Shown: positions 6,601-15,100, counted from the stretch's first letter. The stretch is 40,907 nt of DNA from Microcaldota archaeon (GCA_030040595.1 JASHTL010000029.1:1-40907), one strand, 5' to 3'. Numbers and translations: made by a program. Notes: a model not told the origin generated them from the sequence alone.

Positions 6601-8085
6601 ATGGGCAAATTTTACATTACAACAGCAATACCATATGTCAATGCGCTCCCCCACATGGGGCACATGCTGGAATTCGTCCAGGGCGACGTCATAGCCAGGT
6701 ACAACAGGCTCAAGGGCGATGACGTGCTTCTGCTTACCGGAGCCGATGAGAACAGCCTGACAAACGTGAAGGCTGCGGATGAACAGAAGATAAAGCCTCA
6801 GGAACTTGTGGACAAGAATTCCGTAAAGTTCATAGAGTACGGAAAGAGAATGGAGATCTCTTTCGACGTCTTTGCAAGGTCGTCGGCATCGCACAGCAAG
6901 GAACACTGGCCCGGAGTACAGGAACTCTGGAAGCTTGCCGACAAGTCCGGTGACATTTACGAGAAGGAGTACAGTGGCCTTTACTGCATACGCTGCGAGT
7001 TGTTCTATACTGAGGAGGAGCTGGACCATGGACTCTGCCCGATACACAAGATAAAGCTGGAGCTGGTCAGCGAGAGGAATTACTTCTTCAGGCTCTCCAA
7101 ATACCAGGAGAGGATAAAGAGGCTGATAGAATCAGGTGAATTGAGGATAGTGCCTGAGACGAGGAAGAACGAAGTACTTGGGGTCATAAACGAGGGCCTG
7201 AAAGATTTCAGCGTATCGAGATCCATCACAAGGGCGAGAGGCTGGGGGGTTCCCGTGCCAGGCAGCAAGGATCAGATAATTTACGTCTGGTTTGACGCCC
7301 TTTCCATATACATAACCGGAATAGGATATGGAACGGATCCGGCAAAGTTCAAGAAATGGTGGCCTGCTGATGTGCATGTCATAGGCAAGGATATCATTAG
7401 GTTCCATGCGCTCTACTGGCCAGCGATGCTGATGTCTGCGGGACTAGAACTGCCACGCACGATCTTCGTGCACGGATTCGTCAACCTTGCGAAGCAGAAG
7501 ATGTCGAAGACAAGAGGCAACGTAGTGGATCCGGTAAAGCTATTGGAGAAGTACACTCCTGATGAGCTTAAGTACTACCTGATAAGCGACATACCCACAT
7601 TCGATGATGGCGAATTCTCCGAAGAAGCGTTGGCTGATAGGATAAACAAGGAACTCCTGGGAGACCTTGGAAACCTGGTCAACAGGGTGCTGACATTGGT
7701 AGAGAAAACCGGGAAGAACTCTTTCAGCGGCAAGAAAGAACTGCAGGAGAAGTTGAAATTGGATCTTATCACGCAGCACTTGGATGCGTTGGAGCTGCAG
7801 AAGGCGCTAAATGAGGTTATGGCTTTCGTGAGGGAATGCAACAAGTACATCAATGACAAGAAACCGTGGACGCTCAAAGGGGAAGATCTTGATTCGGTGC
7901 TCTACAACCTTCTTGAGTCGATAAGGATAATAGCGATACTTGCCTCACCGTTCCTTCCGGTAACTTCGCAGAGGATAAACGAGCAGTTGGGAACAAGACC
8001 CGGAGTATTGAAAGACTGCAAGTTCAGAGACGATTTCAAGGGCAGGATCAAGAAAGGCGAGCATCTCTTCAAGAAAATCGAATAG
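6601..8085 (+). CDS. metG: methionyl-tRNA synthetase
   Basis: A 494-residue class I synthetase that charges methionine onto tRNA-Met. It opens FYITTAIPYVNALPHMGH, giving the HIGH motif as H18-M-G-H21. The connecting peptide carries one zinc knuckle with C129, C132, C146 and H149, and the second signature is KMSKT at 300-304. It ends after the anticodon-binding helical domain, so the C-terminal EMAP/tRNA-binding extension found in many homologues is absent. The ATG at 6601 is fixed by the conserved start. A TATA-like TTTATAA at 6585-6591 lies only about 13 bases from the ATG, too close to serve this start in the usual way, so the real promoter is unclear. Confidence 0.97.
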   Translation: MGKFYITTAIPYVNALPHMGHMLEFVQGDVIARYNRLKGDDVLLLTGADENSLTNVKAADEQKIKPQELVDKNSVKFIEYGKRMEISFDVFARSSASHSKEHWPGVQELWKLADKSGDIYEKEYSGLYCIRCELFYTEEELDHGLCPIHKIKLELVSERNYFFRLSKYQERIKRLIESGELRIVPETRKNEVLGVINEGLKDFSVSRSITRARGWGVPVPGSKDQIIYVWFDALSIYITGIGYGTDPAKFKKWWPADVHVIGKDIIRFHALYWPAMLMSAGLELPRTIFVHGFVNLAKQKMSKTRGNVVDPVKLLEKYTPDELKYYLISDIPTFDDGEFSEEALADRINKELLGDLGNLVNRVLTLVEKTGKNSFSGKKELQEKLKLDLITQHLDALELQKALNEVMAFVRECNKYINDKKPWTLKGEDLDSVLYNLLESIRIIAILASPFLPVTSQRINEQLGTRPGVLKDCKFRDDFKGRIKKGEHLFKKIE

Positions 8086-8098
8086 GCGGCTCCCACTC

Positions 8099-8533
8099 TC
8101 ACTCTGGCGTATTCTCTTCGGTATCGTCGGTTACCCCGAATCCCGTGCTCTTTCCGAAGACCGTTGTGTGCGTAGAAGGCACTGCGTCCTTCCTCCTGAT
8201 CTCGGCAAAGATGAGCACCCTTGGTTCGGTGCTTGCCTGGATCTCGCCCCTTCCAGAGGCAGTGAACCCGGTATCGGCGAATGTAACCCTTATGTTAGTG
8301 CGGTGCGTTGACCCGAGTCCATGGACTCCTGTTGATTCTGGTTCCTTTGCGCTCTTCTTGAGTATTCTTGCAGATATTTCCTCAGGCTCCAGGAATGCCG
8401 TGCCGCCGCCGCTGGTGCTATCATCAGAGCTTGTTGTGGCGCCGTTCGTGGTGGTAGTGGAAGGAGTGCCTCTGAAGACGGCAAGGAGGGCATCGATCCT
8501 GCTTCTGCCTCCCTCCGTACGCTCGGCCTGCAT
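8099..8533 (-). CDS. hypothetical protein with low-complexity linker
   Basis: I do not recognise this 144-residue protein. A Thr/Ser/Gly-rich stretch (about residues 29-46) is followed by a region that could form beta strands, and there is no membrane segment. On the opposite strand a similarly long frame exists, but its product is hydrophobic in the way antisense frames of hydrophilic proteins are. The minus frame is supported by a strong Shine-Dalgarno-like GGAGGGGAGG directly upstream of its ATG at 8533. It is convergent with metG, 13 bases apart. Confidence 0.5.
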   Translation of the reverse strand: MQAERTEGGRSRIDALLAVFRGTPSTTTTNGATTSSDDSTSGGGTAFLEPEEISARILKKSAKEPESTGVHGLGSTHRTNIRVTFADTGFTASGRGEIQASTEPRVLIFAEIRRKDAVPSTHTTVFGKSTGFGVTDDTEENTPE

Positions 8534-8655
8534 ATCCTCCCCTCCATGATATTATTGCCGCTTTCTCGTATTTAAGCGTTTTTTGTTCCGCATTCTTGCA
8601 GGAAATAATTAAAAAGGAGAAGCCGCCTATTATAGGTTATAACTCGTTTCTCTTC

Positions 8656-9657
8656 CTAGCTTGCGCGCCTGAGATCCTGGTAGAGCGACCTCTGATCGGA
8701 TTGCATTGCAAGATGTTTGAAGCGCCGCACCAGCTTGTTCACCCCGGCAGTGTAATTGTGCGGGGAGGCAGCCTCAGTTACCGAAACGTTCCAGTAGTTG
8801 TTGACGTATTTCGCAGTGCCATTTGCCTGCCCACCTGATACCATCACCACATATAGGCCATAATCCTTTCTTATTGCTTTTACTTTGCCAAGATAATCGT
8901 CCATCTTGATCTCCGCGCCCCTGAACGCGCTTTTTATTGCGCCGGCAATTTCCGTATTCAGTTTTACTGTTGTAGGATCCTCGCTCAGGAGCTTCTTCAT
9001 CTCAGTGGTTATCTCGACTGCCTTCTCAGCGGAAAGGCCCATGGCCCCATGTGGGGTCAGCATTCGCACCGCATGCTTGGCTATATGCAAGTTGCTTATG
9101 CCGCCGCGCATGTTCCATTGGAGCGCGTCTGTGGCTAGCATTCTTTCGAGCATCTCCCTTATCTGGTCCTTGGTCCAGCCAAGCTCGGTTTTCTGCACAT
9201 AGCTCTCGGCCCTTCTGTCAAGGTATTCGTTTTGCGCGTCAGTAAACCGAATGGTTTCTTGTACTGGCTGGCGCAATTGGTATGCATTGTGCACGGCCTC
9301 TATAGAAGCTGCCATCTGTTTCACTATGCCGTGCCTTGATGCGAAGCCGTGCGCCTCTACAACGGCAAGCCTGCCATTGATCGTGAGCCTTAGTGTGAAA
9401 TCCGGCTTCCAGGTATGTATGCCGTCGCCTGCATCCAGCTTATGCAACTCATGATACGCCCTTATACCGGTTGCAAGCAACGCCGTCTTGCACGCCTCTT
9501 CCGCAGAGCTCCAGACCGTGGTATCGCGCATGAGCGGTTCTAGCTTAGCCTTCACAGGCATTCCCAGCGTGCTTCTGATGAACCTGTCGGTGACAGGCGC
9601 ATTTGCGTCAGGCAAGATCAGCCCGCTAGGCAGTACCCTTCCCCTCACTGGTTGCAT
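8656..9657 (-). CDS. uncharacterised protein, possible nuclease-fold domain
   Basis: A 333-residue soluble protein I cannot assign to a family. The stretch around residues 53-103 has the spacing of a restriction-endonuclease-like core: an early Glu (E53/E54 in SSAEEACKT), PD at 85-86 (TWKPDFTLRL), then VVEAHGF with E101 and H103 where ExK would be expected. This is a pattern resemblance only. The C-terminal half looks helical with a late region rich in Asn and Tyr. The frame also has an ATG at 9669, but a TATA box at 9678-9686 predicts a transcript start at about 9656, matching the ATG at 9657, so a leaderless start there is preferred. Confidence 0.7.
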   Translation of the reverse strand: MQPVRGRVLPSGLILPDANAPVTDRFIRSTLGMPVKAKLEPLMRDTTVWSSAEEACKTALLATGIRAYHELHKLDAGDGIHTWKPDFTLRLTINGRLAVVEAHGFASRHGIVKQMAASIEAVHNAYQLRQPVQETIRFTDAQNEYLDRRAESYVQKTELGWTKDQIREMLERMLATDALQWNMRGGISNLHIAKHAVRMLTPHGAMGLSAEKAVEITTEMKKLLSEDPTTVKLNTEIAGAIKSAFRGAEIKMDDYLGKVKAIRKDYGLYVVMVSGGQANGTAKYVNNYWNVSVTEAASPHNYTAGVNKLVRRFKHLAMQSDQRSLYQDLRRAS

Positions 9658-9677
9658 AGGATATAACATGTTACGGG

Positions 9678-9686
9678 TATTTTAAA
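9678..9686 (-). promoter_or_regulatory. TATA box, minus strand
   Basis: TTTAAAATA on the minus strand is centred about 25 bases upstream of the ATG at 9657. It decides the shorter start for the uncharacterised gene at 8656-9657. Confidence 0.45.
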
Positions 9687-9727
9687 CCGTAGCACGCCTT
9701 ACTTAGGTCCTAGGGAAAGGTTTTCGC

Positions 9728-10288
9728 ATGTCCTCACGCGATGTTTACATCGAATTGCTGATGATATTCGTGGTCTCATTCATTATACTCCTCTTCCTGA
9801 AAAGCATAGGCGAACAATTGATCTTCATGCTGATAGCCTTCGTGCTCAGCACCATCATGGGCGACCTCTTTGCCATGGGCATAAAGGGCGCGGCCAAACA
9901 CCCGCTGATAAGCCGTGGAAGGACCTTCGGAGTTGCAATGGAGAAGATCCATGAGAAGAAATACGTCTTCCTGATCTTTTTCGCCTTCATAATAGGGTCC
10001 ACCGTGCTGGGCACGGTCCTCTCTACGGACATAGTGAACAACGTGCTCTATCCTTCCGTTGGCAGCGTGCAGGGCGCACTCATAGTCAGCGCGATGATAA
10101 CCCTTGTGCTCTATATCACCATGCTCTGGATGTTCAACGAGCCGGTGCTGAACAGCACAACCCTGGGGCTCGTGGCGATCCTTGTGGTGCTCTCCTTGCT
10201 CTTCATTTTCTTCTCAGGATACGCAGACACGGCAATAAACTACGTGGTTGGCGCATTCAGTCTCCTGCGGCACTACGCCACGGTCTAG
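9728..10288 (+). CDS. hypothetical multi-pass membrane protein
   Basis: A 186-residue protein with about five predicted membrane helices (roughly residues 8-26, 30-48, 78-98, 113-135 and 145-163). A polar loop between the second and third helices carries basic residues (GIKGAAKHPLISRGRTFG). No family motif is recognisable. It ends 44 bases before the DUF929 gene, which has its own TATA box, so the two are probably separate transcripts although they point the same way. GGGAAAGG lies about 8 bases before the ATG. Confidence 0.75.
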   Translation: MSSRDVYIELLMIFVVSFIILLFLKSIGEQLIFMLIAFVLSTIMGDLFAMGIKGAAKHPLISRGRTFGVAMEKIHEKKYVFLIFFAFIIGSTVLGTVLSTDIVNNVLYPSVGSVQGALIVSAMITLVLYITMLWMFNEPVLNSTTLGLVAILVVLSLLFIFFSGYADTAINYVVGAFSLLRHYATV

Positions 10289-10294
10289 GCCGTA

Positions 10295-10304
10295 TTTTAT
10301 ATAC
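10295..10304 (+). promoter_or_regulatory. TATA box of the DUF929 gene
   Basis: TTTTATATAC is centred about 32 bases before the ATG at 10332, giving a predicted leader of only a few bases. Confidence 0.6.
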
Positions 10305-10331
10305 TTTCACTGTGAAGTTCATTGCGATAAC

Positions 10332-11384
10332 ATGGCAGTTAGGAGGCCCGTTAGGAGGAGCAGGCCGCAGGCGATGCCAATCACTGGAAACAGGCACATC
10401 GCGGCGCTTTCTGTAGTTGCGATAGTGATGAGCATATTCGCAATGGTAATCTCGCTTTTCGCGCTGGGAACGTCGCTGGCGGCCAGGACCGCAGGCCAGG
10501 GTTCTGGTTCAGGCAGCTCCTCTTCTTCAGGATCTTTCGGCTCAACCACTGCAGGGATAGACACGCCCCTGAATGCTTCCGAACTTGCGGTGATAAACAA
10601 CGCCAACGACTCGTATTTCGAGACGGCCGGGCTAATGCTCCTTAACGGCACGCTTGCAAACGGCGTCTATTACACGATCAACAACGTTACCCCTTACGTG
10701 TATAATGGAAAGGTCTCCGTGCTCTACCTTGGCTCCATAACCTGCATATACTGCGGGGAGAACAGGTGGGCAATGGCCCTGGCGCTTGGCAGGTTCGGAA
10801 CCTTCTCGCAGCTCTACAACGGGTACAGCTCCTTCAGTGATTATGACGTGCCGACCCTCTACTGGACGCAGAACAACTATACGACCTCTGACACAAACAA
10901 CTACAACAGTAACGGCGTGGACATAGGCAATTCCTACTACAGCAGCTACATAAACTTCATATCGATCGATGGAAACGGGGATATAACGCAGGGCTTCTTC
11001 ATACAGCCCCTGAATATAATAGGCGAAGAGGTCAACAGCACAGGGAACCCGGAGTACATAGGCGCATATGACTATCTCATGGCGCTGCAGGGCAGCAATG
11101 CCACAGCATTCAAGGGCACTCCGTACACAGTCTGGGGCGGCAGCGTGGTGACAGGAGCGGATGCGGTAGTGTTCGGAAATTCGACTCCCACTGGCGACGT
11201 GCTGCCATTGACCTACGAGACGCATGCGCAGGTGCTGGCGCAGTTCAAGAACCCTTCGGACCAGTTCGCATGGTCCGAGTATGCTGCCGCTGACGTGTAC
11301 ATAACCCATGTCTGCGCAGCCATAAACAACACGGCGCAGATATGCTCCCTCAGCGCGATACGCGAGCTGGAAGCACTAAAGTAG
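10332..11384 (+). CDS. DUF929 family membrane-anchored thioredoxin-like protein
   Basis: A 350-residue protein with a basic N-terminus, one membrane helix (about 23-47), a Ser/Gly linker (57-72) and a large extracytoplasmic domain. The domain contains the DUF929 hallmark LYLGSITCIYCGENRWA, with a CxxC pair at C138 and C141 on a thioredoxin-like strand-turn-helix. Many Asn-x-Ser/Thr sites fit an exported glycoprotein. An extracellular disulfide or redox role is plausible from the CxxC but not proven for the family. The frame opens 28 codons earlier, inside the previous gene; MAVRRP at 10332 suits the TATA box. The next gene starts 9 bases after the stop, so they form an operon. Confidence 0.82.
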   Translation: MAVRRPVRRSRPQAMPITGNRHIAALSVVAIVMSIFAMVISLFALGTSLAARTAGQGSGSGSSSSSGSFGSTTAGIDTPLNASELAVINNANDSYFETAGLMLLNGTLANGVYYTINNVTPYVYNGKVSVLYLGSITCIYCGENRWAMALALGRFGTFSQLYNGYSSFSDYDVPTLYWTQNNYTTSDTNNYNSNGVDIGNSYYSSYINFISIDGNGDITQGFFIQPLNIIGEEVNSTGNPEYIGAYDYLMALQGSNATAFKGTPYTVWGGSVVTGADAVVFGNSTPTGDVLPLTYETHAQVLAQFKNPSDQFAWSEYAAADVYITHVCAAINNTAQICSLSAIRELEALK

Positions 11385-11393
11385 CGTGACTCG

Positions 11394-11933
11394 ATGCAGG
11401 CAAGGAGGATCTCCAGGATTTCCGTGTTATGGGCATTGGCAAAGTCGCCGGCATACCTGGCCATAATGGTCGCAGGTTCGCTGATCTACTTCCTGATATT
11501 CTACAACCTTATAATTGCGAGCAATTACGGCATATTCCTTGTGACGGTGCCGATATACCTTGTCTACGCAATGATTGCAACTGCGGGAATACTTCTCTCC
11601 CTGGGAGCGTTCTCGATAAGCACGGCCCTGCTCAGCAGGGCATCAGGACTGGGCGGGGGCGCGTTCAGCGCGATACTGCCTACTGTCGGCGGGCTTGTTG
11701 CCACGTGCGCATGCAGCTACTCCATCCTTGCCTCGCTGCTCGCGTTTGCAGGCATAAACGCATTCGAGGTTTCCGGCATAGTATCCGGAATAGCACTCTA
11801 CCAGCTCTGGATCATGTCTGCAATAGTGGCGCTCAACCTGATCATGATATTCTACTACTCCGGCCTGGTTGCTGATGCGGAATGCAAGCTTGATCCTTAC
11901 AGGCGCAGGGCGCTTGCTGGTGGTAATGCATGA
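11394..11933 (+). CDS. four-helix membrane protein with CxC motif
   Basis: A 179-residue protein with about four membrane segments (near residues 19-44, 48-75, 90-118 and 126-155). In the third segment GGLVATCACSYS places a CxC pair within or at the edge of the membrane. It follows the DUF929 gene by 9 bases and overlaps the dephospho-CoA kinase gene by four bases (ATGA). A membrane cysteine pair beside an exported CxxC protein is the arrangement expected for a thiol relay, as in CcdA/DsbD-type systems, but there is no sequence match to those families that I can see. Confidence 0.78.
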   Translation: MQARRISRISVLWALAKSPAYLAIMVAGSLIYFLIFYNLIIASNYGIFLVTVPIYLVYAMIATAGILLSLGAFSISTALLSRASGLGGGAFSAILPTVGGLVATCACSYSILASLLAFAGINAFEVSGIVSGIALYQLWIMSAIVALNLIMIFYYSGLVADAECKLDPYRRRALAGGNA

Positions 11934-12448
11934 ACACGCTTGTATTCAGGAAGGAGTTAGTGCTCCCCAAGAAGCTTAGGGAGGAACTGCGCAAGGTGCA
12001 CGGAAGATTGGTGCAGGAAAACGACCTTCTGGAGATGACAAGGGGGGCAGAACGGATCTATGCTGTTGGAGACATGACTGTGGAAACGCTGCTGAAGATA
12101 GGTGTAAAGCCGGATGTCTCTATATTCGACTACAAGGTTGGCAGGGAGGTCTCCAGAAGCAGGAGCATAGCCAGGGCTTTCCTCAGGCCTATTACGGCAA
12201 GGAACAGGAGCGGCACGATCAGCAGGGAGCTCTGGCTGGCAATAAGGCATGCAGTAGATGAAGATAAGCCCACGGGAATACGCGTCTATGGCGAGGAGGA
12301 CATGGCTGCTGTTGCATGCGCGTACCTTGCACACGATGGCTCCTTACTCCTTTACGGCCTTCCAGGCAGAGGGATAAACATAGTCAGGATAACGCCGAAC
12401 GTAAGAAGACATGCGCTGGGCATACTAAAGCGCATGAACGGAGCGTGA
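11930..12448 (+). CDS. GTP-dependent dephospho-CoA kinase (DUF359)
   Basis: This 172-residue protein matches the archaeal DUF359 family, which phosphorylates dephospho-CoA with GTP in the last step of coenzyme A synthesis. Visible family blocks are IYAVGDMTVETLL, GVKPDVSIFDYKVGR and VYGEEDMAAVACAYLA, followed by LLYGLPGRGI. The acidic residues in the VGD and FDYK blocks are those expected in the catalytic pocket. Length is typical. Its start overlaps the preceding membrane protein, so it is translationally coupled to a gene with no obvious link to CoA. Confidence 0.93.
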   Translation: MNTLVFRKELVLPKKLREELRKVHGRLVQENDLLEMTRGAERIYAVGDMTVETLLKIGVKPDVSIFDYKVGREVSRSRSIARAFLRPITARNRSGTISRELWLAIRHAVDEDKPTGIRVYGEEDMAAVACAYLAHDGSLLLYGLPGRGINIVRITPNVRRHALGILKRMNGA

Positions 12449-12477
12449 CTGTTTCTTGCCCAGGGTCGGCATCCTCT

Positions 12478-13506
12478 CTAACTCTTCCTGCTTGACTCTA
12501 TGAGCATGGTCATAAGGTCCTCTGCCATTTTTGGGCTTCCGGCAACGAAGCCGGTGCTCCTCACCCCGGGCAGCATGTTATCCAGCCCGAGTTTCTCAAG
12601 TCTTACAACCTTCCCGCTCTCGTCAGATACGAAAGGTATCACTACGCCTCCTGCGCCTTCGATAATGGCGACTCCTCCGATCCAGTGCTCAGGGGATATA
12701 GGCGCGTGGACAAGGCCATGCGCCCATCCGGTAGCAACACGACCCATGGATCCGCCGCAGGATTCAAGAGTATATGACGTTCTGAACCTGGGAGAGATGT
12801 CCCCAGCTGCCTTGTAAAGCGCGGGATACTTGTCCGGGAGCATGACGTCGGGATTGAATATGACAACAGCATCCTTGAGCTTTGGCACATGAACCACCCT
12901 CGACTGCACCTCATGGCCGCCAAACCTCACGTGCATATCGCCTATGCTCAGATAATGACCGCCAATAACCGCCTTGGTTCCGTCATATCTCGAGCCGTAA
13001 TACAGGATGCCTCCCTTATAGCCATCATAGACAGCGCCTCCGTATACGTATAGGCCGTTCTCGTCTAGTCTTGCGTTTCCCGCCGTGACTGCGTAAGAGC
13101 CACCTATAAACCTTCCCTTTAAGTCTACCAGGCCAGTGGCATGCGGACTAGTGCCGCAGAGGGGGTCAGTAACAAACACGCCATCTTTGCTCCGCAGGGC
13201 TTCCCTGAGCTCCTCGAGGTCGTCGACTTTAAGGATCCTTGCGCTTGATGCGCCAGTCCTTTCCTCGGTTATTATCGGCCTTTTTGGGATATGCCTTAGG
13301 AGATATCCAAGCATTGCATCCTGAGAGACGTAATCTGACGGCGTAACGATGGAGTGGTGGCCCATTGTGTCATCAGGCTTCACCTCTGAACCCAAGGCTG
13401 CGGCTCCCCTCATATCCGATTTTTCAATTGCGGCATGGCCCTTGAGAACGGCATTCATGCTGTAGTGAACGTCAGGGTTACGGTGCCTTGCTAAACGTAC
13501 CTCCAT
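12478..13506 (-). CDS. inositol-monophosphatase-fold protein with altered metal site
   Basis: A 342-residue protein with the layout of the FIG superfamily (inositol monophosphatase, fructose-1,6-bisphosphatase, GlpX relatives). The first acidic motif is kept as ITEERTG (E81, E82). The DPxDGT motif reads DPLCGT at 114-119, with Cys at 117 in place of the second Asp, and the late WDxAA motif reads HWIGGVA around 274-280, without the Asp. EGAGGVV after it keeps the family spacing. Two of the metal ligands thus appear lost, so phosphatase activity is doubtful; a binding or scaffold role, or a changed mechanism, is possible. A decayed relative of its C-terminal end lies at 15679-15855. Confidence 0.7.
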   Translation of the reverse strand: MEVRLARHRNPDVHYSMNAVLKGHAAIEKSDMRGAAALGSEVKPDDTMGHHSIVTPSDYVSQDAMLGYLLRHIPKRPIITEERTGASSARILKVDDLEELREALRSKDGVFVTDPLCGTSPHATGLVDLKGRFIGGSYAVTAGNARLDENGLYVYGGAVYDGYKGGILYYGSRYDGTKAVIGGHYLSIGDMHVRFGGHEVQSRVVHVPKLKDAVVIFNPDVMLPDKYPALYKAAGDISPRFRTSYTLESCGGSMGRVATGWAHGLVHAPISPEHWIGGVAIIEGAGGVVIPFVSDESGKVVRLEKLGLDNMLPGVRSTGFVAGSPKMAEDLMTMLIESSRKS

Positions 13507-13588
13507 GTAAACAGTAAAATTGCGTTTTCCACCTATTTAAACAATTGTTCCGTAGCCGACATGGCGCGCAATATGCTTGCCTGACTCC

Positions 13589-14485
13589 TCATTTCTTGCT
13601 CCTCATCAGTATCTTCTCTATCTGCAGGAGAAGGTCGAGCAGGAGACCGCCGAGTATGGAGAGGAATCCGAGCACTATAAGCATGAATGAGATGAGCGCG
13701 CGGCCTATCTCGGTCAGCGTGCCCGTGTGTACGTACGCGGCAAGCACGAGGGCGCCAAGTATCAGGCCGAGGACTATGAATACGACGCCAAGTATCCCGA
13801 ATATCAGCAGCGGGTTGTAGTCCCTTGCGAACCTTATGATGTTCCTGGCGATGTTCATCCCGTATATAGGCTTTGCCCTTGCGATCTTGGACATTGATCC
13901 TATCCTAGGGCGGTAGCTTATTGGTATGTCCATCATATTAAAGCCTCTCCTCGCAAGCTCGACCATGAAGAAGAGGGTGCCTGCCCTGTAGGCTTCCTCG
14001 TCCCTGATCGACTCGAACGCCTTCCTGGTCATTGCGAACGAGCCGCTCAGGCCGTCGTGCATGTCTTTGTGGTAAAGAGAACGGAAGAGCCCTGTAAGGA
14101 ACTTGTTGCCGAACATGACAGAAGGTGTCATCGCACCTTCGTGGAGCGTCCCGAACCTGTTCCCGGAGCAGAAATCAGCCTCTCCCGACCTCACCTTTGC
14201 GACAACCCGCTTGAAGTCCTGCACGTCATACGTGCCGTCTGGATCCATGCTGGAGATTATCGATCCCTTTGCAGCGCGGAATCCCTCCATAAGCGCTGCC
14301 TCGTACCCCCGGGACTTCTGCGTGATGACCCTTGCACCAGTCCTTACCAGCTCGCGGCGGTACGCAGCGTCGCTCTTGTCTATCACTATTATTTCCGCAT
14401 CTCTTCCGAATGCCTTCTGTAGTGCCTTTATGGTCCTGGGAGCGTCCTTCTCGTTAAGGGTGGGGACGACTATGCTTAGGTACAT
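13589..14485 (-). CDS. family 2 glycosyltransferase, dolichol-phosphate sugar synthase type
   Basis: A 298-residue GT-A enzyme with SIVVPTLNEKDAP at the start, a DPD nucleotide-metal motif (81-83, SSMDPDGTYD) and a C-terminal pair of membrane helices (about 225-252 and 264-289). This is the form of polyprenyl-phosphate glucosyl or mannosyl transferases that load a sugar onto a dolichol-type carrier for export. A donor cannot be told from sequence. It lies just outside the main glycan cluster, downstream of the RelE-type gene, whose end overlaps its start by ten bases. Confidence 0.88.
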   Translation of the reverse strand: MYLSIVVPTLNEKDAPRTIKALQKAFGRDAEIIVIDKSDAAYRRELVRTGARVITQKSRGYEAALMEGFRAAKGSIISSMDPDGTYDVQDFKRVVAKVRSGEADFCSGNRFGTLHEGAMTPSVMFGNKFLTGLFRSLYHKDMHDGLSGSFAMTRKAFESIRDEEAYRAGTLFFMVELARRGFNMMDIPISYRPRIGSMSKIARAKPIYGMNIARNIIRFARDYNPLLIFGILGVVFIVLGLILGALVLAAYVHTGTLTEIGRALISFMLIVLGFLSILGGLLLDLLLQIEKILMRSKK

Positions 14486-14820
14486 ATGGATACGGAAATT
14501 TGTGGTACGTTAAGGATTATAAAGCCCTTCTGGATCGTCACCTGGAAAAGATGATGCATGTCAGATGCCTTGCTTGTACCAACCTTCGTTTCCTTATGTG
14601 TTCCTACAAAATAGAACCTTACTGACTTGTTTTCCTCGAACACCCTGTAAACTATCCTATACTGACCAACTTGGTCAACAAAATAGGAACTTTTTCTCAA
14701 ATGCCGCTTGGCTGGATATTCCAATATCTTTGATATCTTTCTTGCCACGCGTTCTTTTATTTCAGTGTCCAGCGCAGTAAAGCGGTACGGCCATTCGTCA
14801 TCGTATGTTGCGGTGTACAA
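14476..14820 (-). CDS. RelE/ParE-family toxin with C-terminal extension
   Basis: A 114-residue protein whose first 78 residues match the RelE/ParE toxin fold: helices to about residue 36, then KRHLRKSSYFVDQVGQYRI and the beta hairpin VRFYFVGTHKE. RelE proteins cut mRNA on the ribosome; ParE members poison gyrase. The usual aromatic end after GTHKE is missing and replaced by about 37 unrelated residues, which may reflect an old frameshift. The start codon is TTG at 14820, two bases after the antitoxin stop. The gene overlaps the following glycosyltransferase by ten bases. Confidence 0.8.
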   Translation of the reverse strand: MYTATYDDEWPYRFTALDTEIKERVARKISKILEYPAKRHLRKSSYFVDQVGQYRIVYRVFEENKSVRFYFVGTHKETKVGTSKASDMHHLFQVTIQKGFIILNVPQISVSICT

Positions 14821-14822
14821 GT

Positions 14823-15065
14823 CTATCCCTTGATGTGTTTTGCATACACACCTAGGGCCTCTTTGGAATTCAGGAGCCGCCTCTTCCCTTCCTTGATCTC
14901 CTTGTCGATTCTGTCAAGCTTTTTTACAACAAGGATGTCCTCTTCGTGATCCTTTTCAAAATTAAGTATGGCAAGTCTTATCGCCTCAGACTTGGTATGC
15001 GCATATCCGTGTTTTATCATGGACTCAAGAACTTCGAGGGTCTTGCCCCTCAGGTTGACATTCAT
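14823..15065 (-). CDS. ribbon-helix-helix antitoxin
   Basis: This 80-residue protein has a ribbon-helix-helix DNA-binding domain: MNVNLRGKTLEVLESMIKHG gives the ribbon and first helix, and HTKSEAIRLAILNFEKDHEED the second helix. The charged C-terminal half (KKLDRIDKEIKEGKRRLLNS) would bind the toxin. It directly precedes the RelE-type gene, two bases apart, as expected for a toxin-antitoxin pair. The frame opens 49 codons further upstream, but the family begins at MNVNL, and a TATA box at 15101-15110 supports the ATG at 15065. Confidence 0.87.
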   Translation of the reverse strand: MNVNLRGKTLEVLESMIKHGYAHTKSEAIRLAILNFEKDHEEDILVVKKLDRIDKEIKEGKRRLLNSKEALGVYAKHIKG

Positions 15066-15100
15066 CCTTTCACCTAGAACATTTATCCATGGACAGCCAT

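Noticed and set aside
8145..8549. 134-codon plus-strand frame opposite the hypothetical gene at 8099-8533
   Set aside because: The minus frame has a strong ribosome-binding site before its ATG and a hydrophilic product; the plus product looks like the antisense of that. Some doubt remains.
10632..11309. 225-codon minus-strand frame opposite the DUF929 gene
   Set aside because: The plus frame carries a recognised domain, a membrane anchor and a TATA box; the minus frame has nothing recognisable.
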